From positions 32,659,126 to 32,723,125 of the forward strand of contig OX393549.1 of NCBI GenBank assembly GCA_947650365.1: 64,000 bases of DNA, in the 5' to 3' direction. Source of the DNA: Chamaelirium japonicum. Taxonomy: Eukaryota > Streptophyta > Magnoliopsida > Liliales > Melanthiaceae. The notes beneath the pieces are model-generated. The model did no database searches, was not told where the DNA came from, and saw only the letters and a program-made list of their open reading frames with translations. Positions 21,019-33,319 of this stretch are shown in pieces (within the stretch, counting starts at the first letter, position 1; each line of letters opens with the position of its first letter). A program made the translations under genes and the position numbers.

Positions 21019-24000
21019 TTATGGGCTTAATCTCATCCCCCTCGACGATTCTAAGACCACTGTCCTATATAGGCCCTTAGTTAGATGATCCGCCAAATTC
21101 TTTTCAGATCTAACAAAGTCTAGGGCAATTATTTGATTTTTCATCTTATATCTAAGAGATCTATGTCTCACTTTCAGATGTCGATTTATTTTCACGTCAG
21201 CGTTTTCTTGATTACATTTATCAATAGCTGATCGACAATCACAATGGATAGATATAGCCGGTAAAGGCTTTTCTATCAATGGGATCTCATATAGAAGATC
21301 TCGAAGCCATTCTGCTTCTGTGCTAGTGGTATCTAGCGCTATCATTTCTGATTCTATGGTACTCCTAGCTATAACAGTCTGTTTGGTGGATTTCCAAGAT
21401 ATGGCTCCACCTCCTAGTAGGAATACATATCCGATTGTGGACTTAATATCTATTGAATCACTAATCCAGTTAGCATCAGAGTATCCCTCTAATACAGCTG
21501 GATATCCACTATAGTGGAGACCGTATGATATCGTTCCCTTTAGATATCTAAAAATTCTTTCTAACGCATTCCAATGGGACAAATTCGGGTTAGACGTATA
21601 ACGACTAAGTCTATTTACCGCGTAAGCGATATCGGGTCGAGTATAGTTTGCTAGAAAACCTAGCGATCCTATGATTTGAGCATACTCGCTCTGTAGTCTA
21701 GGAAGTCCAGTATTCTTTGTCAGATGGGTATTTGGATCATATGGTGTGGATACCGGTTGGCAATCGGGGTCGTAAAATTTCCTAAGGATTTTCTCGACAT
21801 AGTGGGATTGGGATAACACTAAACCATTGTTCTTCCTAATGATCTTAGTGTTCAAAATAACGTCGACTTGTCCTAAATCTTTCATGTCAAAGTTTTGGGA
21901 CAAAAAGTGTTTGATATCATTTATGATTTGTATGTTTGAACCGAATATCAGAATATCGTCAACATACAAACTTAAGATGACAACATTATTACCATCTACT
22001 TTATGGTATACACATTCATCCGTTGTGTTGATATCAAATCCATAGGATAAGATAACTTCATCGAATTTCATGTGCCATTGTTTTGGGGCTTGTTTAAGAC
22101 CATAGAGGGATCGAATTAACTTACACACCTTTCCTTCTTGTCCAGGTGCAGTAAATCCCTCGGGTTGGTCCATGTAAATTTCCTCATTAAGGTCGCCATT
22201 CAAGAAAGCAGTCTTAACATCCATTTGATGTATGACTAGCTTATAGATTGAAGTTAAGGCGATGAGGATCCTAATCGTGGTTATCCTAGCGACAGGTGAG
22301 TAGACATCAAAGTAGTCTACCCCTGGTTTTTGGGTAAAGCCCTTGGCTACAAGTCGTGCCTTAAATTTATCTATGGTACCGTCGGGTCTAAGCTTTTTCT
22401 TAAACACCCATTTACATCCTATAGTTTTACAACCAGGAGGTAAATTGGTGAGTTCCCAGGTATGGTTTTGAAGTATGGATTGGATTTCGTTATCTATGGC
22501 TTCTTTCCAAAAAGGTGAGTCTATGGACTTCATTGCATCTATATAGGTGGAGGGAGAGTTTTCCACCATAAGTGCATAGAAGTCATCAAAGACTTTCTCT
22601 ACACGGGCACGTTTACTCCTCCTAGGTTCGGTTACCGGTTCAGTCTGGTCTTCAGGTTCTAATTGGACTTCGGGTTCGATCTGAGTTACCTGATTAGAAC
22701 TAGAAGCCTGGTTATTGGGATTAGTATTGATCCTAGTCTTATAAGGGAAGATATTTTCGAAGTATGAAGCATCTCTTGCTTCGATTATGGTGTTATTGAC
22801 TATTTCGCTTATTTCAGAGTTAAACACTAAAAATCGATTAGCGTTACTGTCTGAAGTGTAGCCAATAAAGATAGCATCTACAGTCTTAGGTCCTATCTTC
22901 TTCCTTTTGTTATCGGGGATTTTTACCTTAGCTAGGCACCCCCACACTTTTAAATATTCTAAGTTTGGTTTTCTATATTTCCATACTTCGTATGGGGTCA
23001 AGTCATTGTGTTTAAAAGGAATACGGTTAAGGATAAAACAAGCCGTCATTAGGGCTTCCCCCCATAAGTTCTCTAGCGCTCCAGAGCTTAGTAACATGGA
23101 ATTGACCATGTTCATTAGGGTTCTATTTTTCCTTTCCGCTACACCGTTGGATTGGGGAGTGTAAGGAGCTGTGACTTCATGGAGTATTCCATAGTCATCA
23201 CAGTACTCACTTAACTCATTTGAGGTGTACTCCCCTCCTCGGTCTGACCTAAGGATCTTAATGGTTTCGTCTAATTGGTTTTCAACCAGAGCTCTGTAAA
23301 TTTTAAATTTACTGAGTACTTCATCCTTAGTTTTAATAAGGTATAGGTGGCAATATTTTGAAGCGTCATCTATGAACGTTACAAAATATCTATTGCCACC
23401 TCTCGAGGTTCTCCCAGAATCACAGACATCGCTGTGAATTAATTCAAGTATATGGGAGTCTCGATCGATGGTTTTAAAAGATTTCTTAGGTTATTTCGCT
23501 TCTACGCATATCTCGCACTTGTCGAGATTCCTAGTATCGGATTTGGGAATGATGTTTAGGGTCATGAGTTTCTTAATAGAATTATAATTTACATGACCTA
23601 GTCTTTGGTGCCAAGTGACCGAAGACTCAACATTCAGAATTGTAGACGAAGGATTAAAGACATTTAATTTAAATAAGCCATCACAAAGAAATCATTTTCT
23701 AATAAAATTCATTCCTTTAGTTATTACAACTTTATTGGACTCAAATACAAGCTTATAGTCCTGTTGGACTAATAAGGACCCACTAATTAAGGTCCTCCTA
23801 ATCTCCGGAACGTGGTGGACTCCACGCAGGGTTAGGGTCTTCTCCGACGTCAGCTTCAGGTCGATCCGTCCTATCCCTAGCACACGAGCCTCAGCATTAT
23901 TCTCCATGCTTACAGCTCCTCCACCTGAGACCTGATAGGTGGAAAACAAAGATTGATCAGAGCAAACATGAATGTTAGCTCCTGTGTCAATCCACCAATC

Positions 24001-25038
24001 AAATGCTTGAAAGGTCATGTTAACTTCAGGGGTGAAGAGAACAGACCTGAAAGCGGTCCCAGAAGAGCCAGCTCCAGAGGTCACCATATTGACTTGGGAG
24101 CCGGGTGGCGTTGGACCATTTCTTCTTGGATTTGGAGGTGGTGCTGTCTTCTTGTAGAAGCATTGGTTGGCCATGTGATTGGTCCGACCGCAGACGTAGC
24201 AGCAACGCACTCCTTCCTTCTTTTGGTCCTTGGGATGGTTTGGGTTATGGTTGCTATGGTATGGCTTCTTGGTGTATGGCTTAGGCTTAGGGTGGAAGGG
24301 TTTATTCTGGAACTTATGTCTAGGTTTTTGGAATGGCTTAGACGGTTGACCCTCTACGTTGTTGACCTTGGGTTTGGATTCAGAGGATCCCTTTTTCTTG
24401 AGCCTATGTTGCTCCTCAATTCTAATAGAGTTTAGAACTTGAGTTAGGGTCAGGTCACCTTGGGTATGACTTAGGTGTTTAGAAAACTCGGACCAAGAAG
24501 CAGGGAGTTTATCTATAAGACAGGCTATTTGGAAGGTTTCATCAAGGGTGGAACCATTAGTTTTCAGATGTTGGACTAGGTTTTCAAACTCATGAATCTG
24601 ATCATTCATGGGTTTGGAGTTAACCATTTTAAAGCTGTTGAAGTCAGACGCTTTGAAGCGTTTTACTCCAGCATCATCTAGGCCATACTTATGCTCTAGG
24701 GTATCCCATAGGTCCTTAGGGTTTTGAATGATATAATAGATATCGTATAATCTATCAGATAAGGCCCCTAGGATCCTATGAAGACCATGGTAGTTGATTT
24801 CTTCTGGGGTCCTAGTGGGAAAGCCAGAAGTGGATTCAGGTTCAGGTTGTGAAGTGGAGGCTCGGGTACGACGAGTTTGGCTAGACCCATTGGATACTCC
24901 TGGTGCGGTTTCACCTATGGCTGACAATAACCCAAGTGTGGTTAGCCAGAAACGCATCTGGTTCTGCCACCTCTTGAAGTTAGACCCGTCAAACTTTTCG
25001 GGTTTGGCACTAAGGGTTTCACGGTTTGGTGAGGCCAT
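21019..25038 (-). pseudogene. Copia A gag-pol polyprotein with two in-frame stops
   Basis: One reading frame of about 1340 codons from ATG at 25038 to 21019, interrupted by TGA at 23692-23694 and TAA at 23491-23493. Domains in order: copia gag (residues about 80-230), CCHC zinc knuckle CCYVCGRTNHMANQC (about 280), aspartic protease with WWIDTGANIH (about 352), GAG-pre-integrase with WHQRLGH, integrase core with a FVTFIDD motif and a later GGEY and [10 protein letters not shown], reverse transcriptase with [13 protein letters not shown] and the catalytic YVDDILIFG, then RNase H with HCDCRSAID and DHLTKG. The order protease-integrase-RT-RNase H is diagnostic of Ty1/copia. Only two stops and no frameshift were found, so it decayed recently. 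It has the N-R-H-L-K-V-R-H-x-S-L-R-Y variant near the end; the exact copia lineage was not assigned. Confidence 0.88.
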
Positions 25039-26582
25039 TTCGGACCAAAGTAAGAAGTTGAAATCTGTGGATTAAAAAATGAGTTTTGTCAATTTTAAAG
25101 CACACTATATAGATTTGACTTTCAGAAGTCAAAATGAAACTTCCAAATCCCAACGGCCAGATGGGCTCCAGGTAGGAGGTGGAGCACTAGGCTCGCTCAA
25201 ATACCAAGCTACCTTGGGCAATTTAATGCCGGTTTGTCAAGCCTTTCTAGACACCGTAGGTAGTGGAATATTCCAAATAATGACTCTTAGTCTTTTCTAA
25301 AATGTATGCTTTTAATTAACTTTTGTAGAGAACTAATTTTGACTAATAACTATAGCGCAACTTTTAACAACTAATAATGAAACTATTTATTCTATGATAA
25401 CAATACTAACAAAATGAAATGCACAATAGAATGATAATATGATGAACGATTAAATAACAATAAGATTCTTGGATTGTTGGAAATCTAATCGTTCTAAACT
25501 AGCAAATTTAGGATTTAATCAAATTATTAATATTAAAATTGATTAGCAAATGTTATTTTCGCAAACAAGGACAAGTCACAAATTTCTTTTAGAAATTGTT
25601 TGCCAAGGCAGAGCGGGTTCTATGGAACCGTCATTCACCTTGCCGAACTTTTCTAAAAGGGAGATACAATCTATCTAAAATATATCTAATTATTTAGATT
25701 TCTCTATTAGATGCAAGTCGATTATTTTAGATCTAATATTAGGACAAAAGAAGAGTTAGAAACTCTGGCCTGTGGTCGAAGCGTGCTAGGCACTGTCCCA
25801 AGAATCTTATTGCCCCCCTCGTGCGGGTCTCGTGGCAATTGTTCTCGGAGATACGGCGACCCCGGTCAGGCGACCTCCTTCTCGTCGGCACGACTCCAAG
25901 AAGGTTTTGCGAACCTCGTAGACTTTCAGGAACCCAGCGACTCGATGACGATCTTCTCGAGGCCGGGAGGTAGCACCGCAGCAAGGCTTTGGTCCGAGAG
26001 AGGGAGTCTCTTCGGAGCAAAGGGGCAGCACCACAGCAACACGGCACGAGAGAATGGGAGAGAGAGAGGCAGTAAGCAGAGAGGAATTCTGATTTTCGGA
26101 GTGTGTTAATCCTATGGCTGCACCGGGCCTTATATAGGCCTCGGGCTGTTAATGGGAGGCTGAAAGAGGGGAGCGGTTAATGGGCTGTGATTAAGCCCAT
26201 TAACCTCGCACGTTACAGCTCTCGTAACGGCTCACATGCAGCAACGGGTCGCATGCAAAACGGCTAGTAGCCAAAAAGAAATTTAATAAATGGGGGAGGA
26301 CTTAATAGCAAAAAACAAAAAGAGGGTAGGTGCGGACCAGCCCATTTCGGAGGTGCTATCGTGTCCGGGTCCGCGGGCGCACACACACGCGCCGCCCAGC
26401 CCATGCCCAAGCCCGGCTCGGCACGGCACACACGCGCGCGCGTGTGTGAGCTAGTGGAGCCCCTCCTCTAGTATGATGACTAGTGGGGGGAAGTGGGCAA
26501 ATCCTTATATGTTGGTAGGGCATTTCTCCCCTAACCGATATGGGACTAAAAGTGTGGTTTTAACACACACACACACCCAACA
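25039..26582 (-). repeat. Copia A leader and 5' LTR
   Basis: The LTR starts at 26582 on the minus strand (TGTTGGGTGTG) and extends to roughly 25205, where TTGGTATTTGAGCGAG is a divergent primer-binding site. The inner boundary cannot be fixed because the 3' LTR is truncated. 25039-25205 is the leader before the gag ATG. A TATA box, CCTATATAAGG on the minus strand, lies near 26129-26139. A small plus-strand frame at 25711-26109 is a shadow with no domain. Confidence 0.65.
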
Positions 26583-26837
26583 GATGGGACCAGAAGCTGA
26601 TGGGGCTGGGATTGGTGCAAGACTTATCACTCTTACTCCTAATTAACCTTATGCCAGGAGTTTAAGAAAGAGAAGTTAAGGGGACTTTTGGCATGAGGAA
26701 TAGCTGTTCCGCTTAAACATCATCCAGAAGAGGGTATTCCGATCAATTACTATGTCTAATGTAATTCGATGGTCCAGCGTTCTAGCTAGCATAGAAATGC
26801 ACGGAATGATATAATATCATTCCCAACTCCTTCATTC

Positions 26838-27404
26838 TGAACATTCGGGATCAATTGTCTATCCTTGATGAGGAGGAGCATAATCTATCTCTTAACTTAC
26901 TGGAGGACAACTCCATTCAAGATATAACTTCAGCTATCAGTATATCCTTTAAGGGAAATGGTTTGGAATCCTTCCTAGTCCAAATCTGAGAATTGGAGAG
27001 ATCAAGAGCTTCGAAGTCTTGAGACCTGGGGTCTATTGCTTTTTGTTCATTTTTCTTGTTTGGAACTCTTGGGCTATTTGTGTTAGCCCATGTTGGATGG
27101 GGTAGGCTATCGGTGTCTCCTTTAAGGAAAAAGGTTTGGAATCCTTCTTAGCCAAAATCCGAGAATTGGAGAGATCAAGAACATCGAAGTCTTGAGACCT
27201 AGGGTCTATTGCTCTTTTTGTTCGTTTTTCTTGTTTGGAACTCTTGGGCTATTTGCGTTAGCTCGCGTTGGATAGGGTTCTCCCTTGGATGCTGGTGCCT
27301 CATAGGCATTGTTGTATGCTACGTTTTTCATAATAAACTGGTAGGGGTCTAGGGCGAACCCCCCCCCCCTCTCATTCTGAGAGAAGGATTCTCATAAAAA
27401 AAAA
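26838..27404 (+). mobile_element. 5'-truncated LINE (X2 copy)
   Basis: Same insertion as 17736-18142, with the same 13-bp flanks (26825-26837 and 27405-27417). It is longer because of an internal duplication, and its C run is only 11. Confidence 0.8.
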
Positions 27405-27745
27405 AACTCCTTCATTCCACCGTAACAAATACTATCTGGAGTAGAAACGGACGCTTCCGGAATGATGCCAAGCACCCCCTACAAGATGTTAATTTATTTG
27501 TGCTTTTTGATCTAACCCATTTAAGTTTTTCAGTTAATCATGATTTGAATTTAACCGGGACATGATTCGACTCCCACCTGACGCACCTAACTCAATTAGA
27601 ACCAAGCACAGAACTCGTACCGGGACACGATAAAGAATATGGATGAACTAAATAGATCCAATATAATCCCGTACCGAAATCCGATTTTGATCCCATTTTT
27701 CTATGTTCATTTGATTGAACAAATTTTAGTATGTATTTAATTATT

Positions 27746-28210
27746 GGGTTATTTTGACTTTGCCCCCTAAATTATGAGTAAGATTTTGTTCCAACCTCTT
27801 TAAAGAGGTTGGATGTTCCCGGTCTCTCTCATTGGTCCATTCCAAGGGTATGTTCGTCATTTCATACTTTTTATCATGGTGAAATGACCAAAAGTCCTCG
27901 ATATGGACCAATGAGAGAAACCGGGAACATCCAACCTCATTAAGGAGGTTGGAACAAAATCGTACTCCCAAATTATGCCTTGAATTAGACTTTACCCCCC
28001 ATTTTTCATTAATCAGACTTTACCCTTCAAAACTAACTGTTCCGTCAGCTCACCCCTCAAATCTTTATTTATTTTCTGCCAACTCACCCTTCCTCTTAGG
28101 TGATGAGCTGACCGAACAGTTAGTTTTGGGGGGCAAAGTCTAATTAATGAAAACATGGGGGGTAAAGTCTAATTCAAGGAAAAAATTGGGGGGCAAAGTC
28201 AAAATAACCC
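27746..28210. mobile_element. MULE-type MITE (X2 copy)
   Basis: Counterpart of 18456-18937, with TTAATTATT at 27737-27745 and 28211-28219. Confidence 0.85.
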
Positions 28211-28634
28211 TTAATTATTTGAAGTATTTTCTCCAACATAGAGGATCATATTCAATTGATTTATCTACAATACCAAGCCAAGATAGGAAAAAATGAAAAA
28301 CACTTATTATTAAAATTAATTTTCGAAGTGGCGTTTGAAGCGGATTCCGAAACGTATGCGACCCGAGTGGGATCTGCTGGTAGTGGTGGTGTGTTCGGCG
28401 ATCAGGGCAGCTCGTAATCAGAAGGTGTTTGACTCGTAGGTAACGACGATTGACGGCCTGTTAATCAAAGTGCGATGCCTCTTACTCTCTTGGAAATCAG
28501 TACTCCAGGGAGAAGCGGCAGCACACTTGGATTCTTTGCTCTGCTCTCTATTCAAGTTCTGTTTCTCTTTTATTTGTATCATGTCAAAATTTTAATTTCT
28601 TTAATTTCCGCATATCTTCTTTAGAAGGATTTCA

Positions 28635-29509
28635 TGATGGGAAAAGTCCTTGATTTTCCCTCTTTGTGTGGAAATGAAACAAACACCTTGTATGCGAGTG
28701 TGAGCACGAGAAAGAAACACAAACCAAGCAAGCACAAAAAGAGAGAGACACACGGATTTATGTGGTTCACCCCAAATTGGGCTACGTCCACGGGCACGAT
28801 GAGCCGAAGCTCGAGTTTCACTAGCAATGATGGAAAGACATCATGGATTACACCCAACACCTTGTCTTCTCCTCCTTGCTTGAAACCCCCACTTCCTTAG
28901 GATTCAAAGAACCCTAGAAATCCCTCTCTTCAACTAGAAGAGGATCTCAAGAACCATCTCCACCAATGGAGGGAAAGAAAAGATTTGATCTTACCCCTTT
29001 CTCTTCTTCGGCTGCAACAACGAATGCTTCTTTGCTCTCAAGATTTTCTCTCCAAGAGAAAACCCCTCTTTTGTGCTCTCCCCAATTTCACTCAAGCCCC
29101 AAAATGCTCTCTCTATAGCCCCCAAGGACCCATAGGATGATTAAATCCAGCAGATGAAGCAAGTGGACCGTTGGATTAAGAGATTGATCCAATGGCTCCA
29201 AACATAAAACTGAAATCTGCACTTAAAAACAGAGTGCAGAAAGTAATCACAGGGCTGACTTCAGATCGTTGTATCTTCCTCAATACTTATCAGAATTCAG
29301 CAATTCCGGATCCGTTGGAAAGCTTGACACGTCCTCTACAACTTCTATGTAGACACCTAAGTCAAACTCCAACTCCATCAACTTCTGTAGATACTCAAAG
29401 ATCAGTCCCTGCAGAGCCGGTTCCACGCAGTGGCCGGTTGCAAGAATGATCCGAGAACAAATGCGATGCCAAACTTGGGTCTTGTCCTTATGGGGATGGA
29501 TACCCAACA
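28635..29509 (-). repeat. 3' LTR of copia B
   Basis: 875 bp, plus-strand ends TGATGGG and CCCAACA. It is bordered inward by a polypurine tract (GGAGGGGGAGTTTGT on the minus strand, 29510-29524). Confidence 0.9.
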
Positions 29510-29560
29510 AACTCCCCCTCCAGACCCATAAGGAGGGATCTCTATGTCTCGTTTCCTCGG

Positions 29561-32500
29561 CTAACAAAGAGAAGTCACCAAACCCGCCACACGAGTGCAA
29601 ACTTCGTGCTTCTCTTTGGGTAGTGACTTTGTCATTACATCCGATCCATTATCATCGGTATGTATCTTCTCAACTTGTAATTTCTTTTGTTCCACCACAT
29701 CATGGATCCAACGATACCGCAAGTCGATGTGCTTGGTCCTTGAGTGAAAACTCGAGTTCTTAATCAAATGTATTGCACTTTGGCTATCACAATACAGAAC
29801 ATACCGCTCTTGCTTGTGACCAAGTTCATGTAGAAATCTTTTCATCCACAATAGCTCTTTGCCAGCTTCCGTCGCCGCTATGAACTCGGCCTCGGTTGTC
29901 GACAATGCCACGCACTTTTACATCTTTGATTTCCAAGCAACTGCTCCTCCTGCAAATGTCATCAAGTACCCCGATGTGGACTTTCGTGTGTCAACATCTC
30001 CCGCCATATCGGCGTCCGTGTAGCCTTGTAACAATGGCTCTCCATGGCCAAAGCACAAGCACGCTTTCGAAGAGCCCCTGAGATACCGTAAGATCCATAT
30101 CACGGCCAACCAATGTTCTTGACCCGGATTCGAGAGGAACCGACTCACAACTCCGACCGAATATGCTAGGTCGGGCCTTGTGCAAACCATTGCATACATC
30201 AAATAGCCGACCGCCGATGCATAAGGAATTTTCTTCATGTCATTCTTCTCTTTCTCACTTGTAGGACTTTGCTTGGAGTTAAGCTTGAAGTGACTACCAA
30301 GTGGAGTACCAACCGGCTTTGCCTTATCCATATGGAATCTCTCAAGTACCTTCTCAATGTACCGCTCTTGAGATAGCCAAATCTTGCCTTCCTTCCGATT
30401 TCGGGATATTCTCATGCCGAGAATTTGCTTTGCCGATCCCAAGTCTTTCATAGCAAAGGACTTGCCAAGCTCCTTCTTCAAACTTGCAATTTTACTAGCA
30501 TCCTTTCCAACGACTAACATATCGTCAACGTAGAGTAAAAGAATGATAAAATCACCACTATCAAACCTTTTCATGAAGACGCAATGATCCGATGTCGTCC
30601 TCGTGTAGCCTTGCTCGATCATAAATGTATCAAACTTCTTGTACCATTGGCGTGGAGCTTGCTTTAGGCCGTACAAGCTCTTCCTCAACTTACACACAAG
30701 ATGTTCCTTGCCTTTGACTTTGCACCCTTCCGGTTGCTCCATGTAGATTTCTTCCTCCAAGTCACCATGGAGAAAGACCGTCTTCACATCTAGTTGCTCA
30801 ATCTCCAAATTCATGCTTACCGCAATGCTTAGAACAACCCGGATTGAAGACATCTTTACTACCGGAGAATAAATTTCTTCAAAGTCAATTCCCTTCTTTT
30901 GCCCGAAGCCCTTCACAACCAACCGTGCCTTGTACCTTGGATGTGAGCAATTTTCTTCGGTCTTCAACTTGTACACCCACTTATTCTTGAGTGTTATTTT
31001 ACCCTTTGGCAAAACCACCAAGTCATATGTGTGGTTCTCATGTAGGGATTTGAACTCCTCCTTCATGGCTTTTAACCACTCACTCTTGTGCTCATGTGTT
31101 AAGGCCTCTTGGTAGCTTTCCGGTTCTCCCCCGTCGGTGAGTAACACATACTCATTTGAAAAATACCTTCTTGAAGGTTGATGCTCTCTAGTGGACCTCC
31201 TAACTTGAGGCTCAACATGTGGCCCTTGCTCCACATGGTCTTCTTGTTCACCATCACTAATAGGCTCTTGTTCATCAACTGCATCATTAGAAGTAGTTTG
31301 CTCATCTCTATCATCATCATTATGAACCATGGGTAAAGGCTCCAACCCCATGTCCATAAGATCATCAACAAAAGCTTCTTGTTTTTCACCATTCTCAAAG
31401 TCTTCAATAGTTTGATCTTCAAGAAAAATGACGTCCCGACTTCTAATTACTTTCTTGTTAACCGGATCCCAAAACCTGTAGCCAAACTCTTCATGTGCAT
31501 AGCCGATGAAGATGCATTGCCGCCCCTTGTCGTCAAGCTTTGACCTCTCATCTTTGGGAATGTGCACAAAACTCCTACAACCAAACACCTTCAAGTGCTT
31601 ATAGGAAACATTCTTCCCCAACCAAACCTTGTCCGGAATATTCCCGTTCAATGGAGCCGAAGGAGATAGATTGATCAAATCAACCGCCGTCCTCATTGCC
31701 TCACCCCAAAAGGATCTTGGCAACTTGGAATGTCTGAGCATGCACCGGATCCTTTCCACGATGGTTCTATTCATTCTCTCGGCAACACCATTTTCTTGAG
31801 GCGTCTTGGGAACCGTCTTCTCATGCTTAATCCCTTGCTCGGCACAATACCTATGAAAGGGACCCAAAAATTCTCCGCCGTTATCGGTGTGAATGCACTT
31901 TAACTTTCTTCCGGTCTCTCTTTCAACAATTGCTTGAAAGTGTTTGAAGATGTCCAACACTTGATCTTTGGACTTCAATGCAAATGCCCAAACCTTCCGG
32001 GAGTGATCATCTATAAATGTCACAAAATAAAGTGCACCTCCAAGTGTTCTAACCTTCATAGGGCCACAAAGGTCAGAATAAACTACATCCAAAACATTAG
32101 ACTTTCTAGAATGAGGAGTTCTCTTGAAGGAGATTCTATGTTGCTTACCCGCTAGGCAATCATCACAAGTGTCAAGAGATATACCTCTAATGCCGGGTAT
32201 AAGCTCCTTCCTTGCAAGGATTTGCATCCCCTTTTCACTCATGTGACCGAGCCTCTTGTGCCATAGCTCGGTGGATGTCTTCTTCTCTACCGCATTCACC
32301 TCCATCTTACATAGGCTTGCTTGCGTGGTATAGAGAGAACTATCTTTCTTCCCTTTTGCTATAATCAATGAACCCTTTGTGAGCTTCCATTGTCCGCCAC
32401 CAAAATGGTTGATATAGCCTTCGTCATCAAGCTTGCCGGTGGAGATCAAGTTGAGGCGGATGTCCGGGACATGCCTCATATCTTTGAGTACCAACTTGCA

Positions 32501-33314
32501 CCCAATGTTAGTCTTCAAGCACACATCTCCCTTTCCGACGATCTTGCACATACCTTCATTTCCCATCCTAACATGGCCAAAATCACCGAATGTGTAGGAT
32601 GCAAAGAAATCCGCTCGTGGAGTAACATGGAATGATGCACCCGAATCAACAAGCCAACAAGTGTTGTCACATGCTAGACCAACAAAGTTGGCATCAGACA
32701 CAATAATGATATCATTATCCGATGAAGTTACATTTGCGGACTTCTCCTCTTTCTTCTCTTCATCATGGTTCTTCTTTTGCTCTCTTTTGAATTGGCGACA
32801 TTCTCTCTTCATGTGGCCCTCCTTACCACAATGGTAGCATTTGATGCCCTTCCTTGACTTTGATCTCCCCTTTGATCCATCTCGATGGTAAGGCCTCCTA
32901 CTCTTGCTTCTCCCCCGTTTTTCCATAACAAGTGCTTCCGAGTGCGAATTTCCCGAAGATCTTCTTCTTGTCTCTTCATTCAACAAGCTACCGGTCACTT
33001 GACTCATAGTGACAATCACATCCGGAGCCGAGTTGCTAAGCGACACCACAAGCGTCTCCCAACTATCCGGCAACGAGCTAAGTAGCAATAGTGCTTGCAA
33101 CTCGTCATCAAGCAACATCTTCATAGAGAAAAGTTGATTCACCACACTTTGCATCTCGTTCAAATGTTCGGCTATGGAGCACCCCTCCTTGTACTTCAAG
33201 TTCACTAGCTTTCGGATCAAAAAAGCTTTGTTTCCGACCGTCTTTCTTTCATAAAGACTCTCTAATTTCTTCCAAAGAGCATGTGCGGACGTCTCGGTGG
33301 ATACATGATGGAAC
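29561..33314 (-). pseudogene. Copia B gag-pol, main part (Tnt1/Tork-like)
   Basis: Continuous from the end of nested element C down to 29561, with one in-frame TAA (29918-29920) just before the RNase H C-terminus. Domains in order: rest of copia gag, CCHC knuckle CYHCGKEGHMKREC, protease with WLVDSGASFH, GAG-pre-integrase with WHKRLGHMS and CDDCLAGKQHR, integrase with [12 protein letters not shown] and NGVAERMNRT, reverse transcriptase with QLDVKTVFLHGDL and YVDDMLVVG, then RNase H with YCDSQSAIHL and SRTKHIDLRY. The integrase-to-RT linker resembles the Tnt1/Tork group. The N-terminus of gag lies at 44902-45105, beyond element C. A single stop makes this a young element disabled mainly by the nested insertion. 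Confidence 0.9.
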
Positions 33315-33319
33315 ACGGT

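Larger units (their letters stand above)
26583..28634. repeat. Duplicated block X2, left part
   Basis: Matches X1 from 17481 onward. It begins exactly at the copia A LTR end with GATGG, the presumed 5-bp target of A. It differs from X1 by a local duplication of about 180 bp within the LINE (about 26945-27120 repeated at 27121-27300) and by about 100 bp of different sequence at 28321-28420. It ends at the copia B insertion. Confidence 0.8.
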
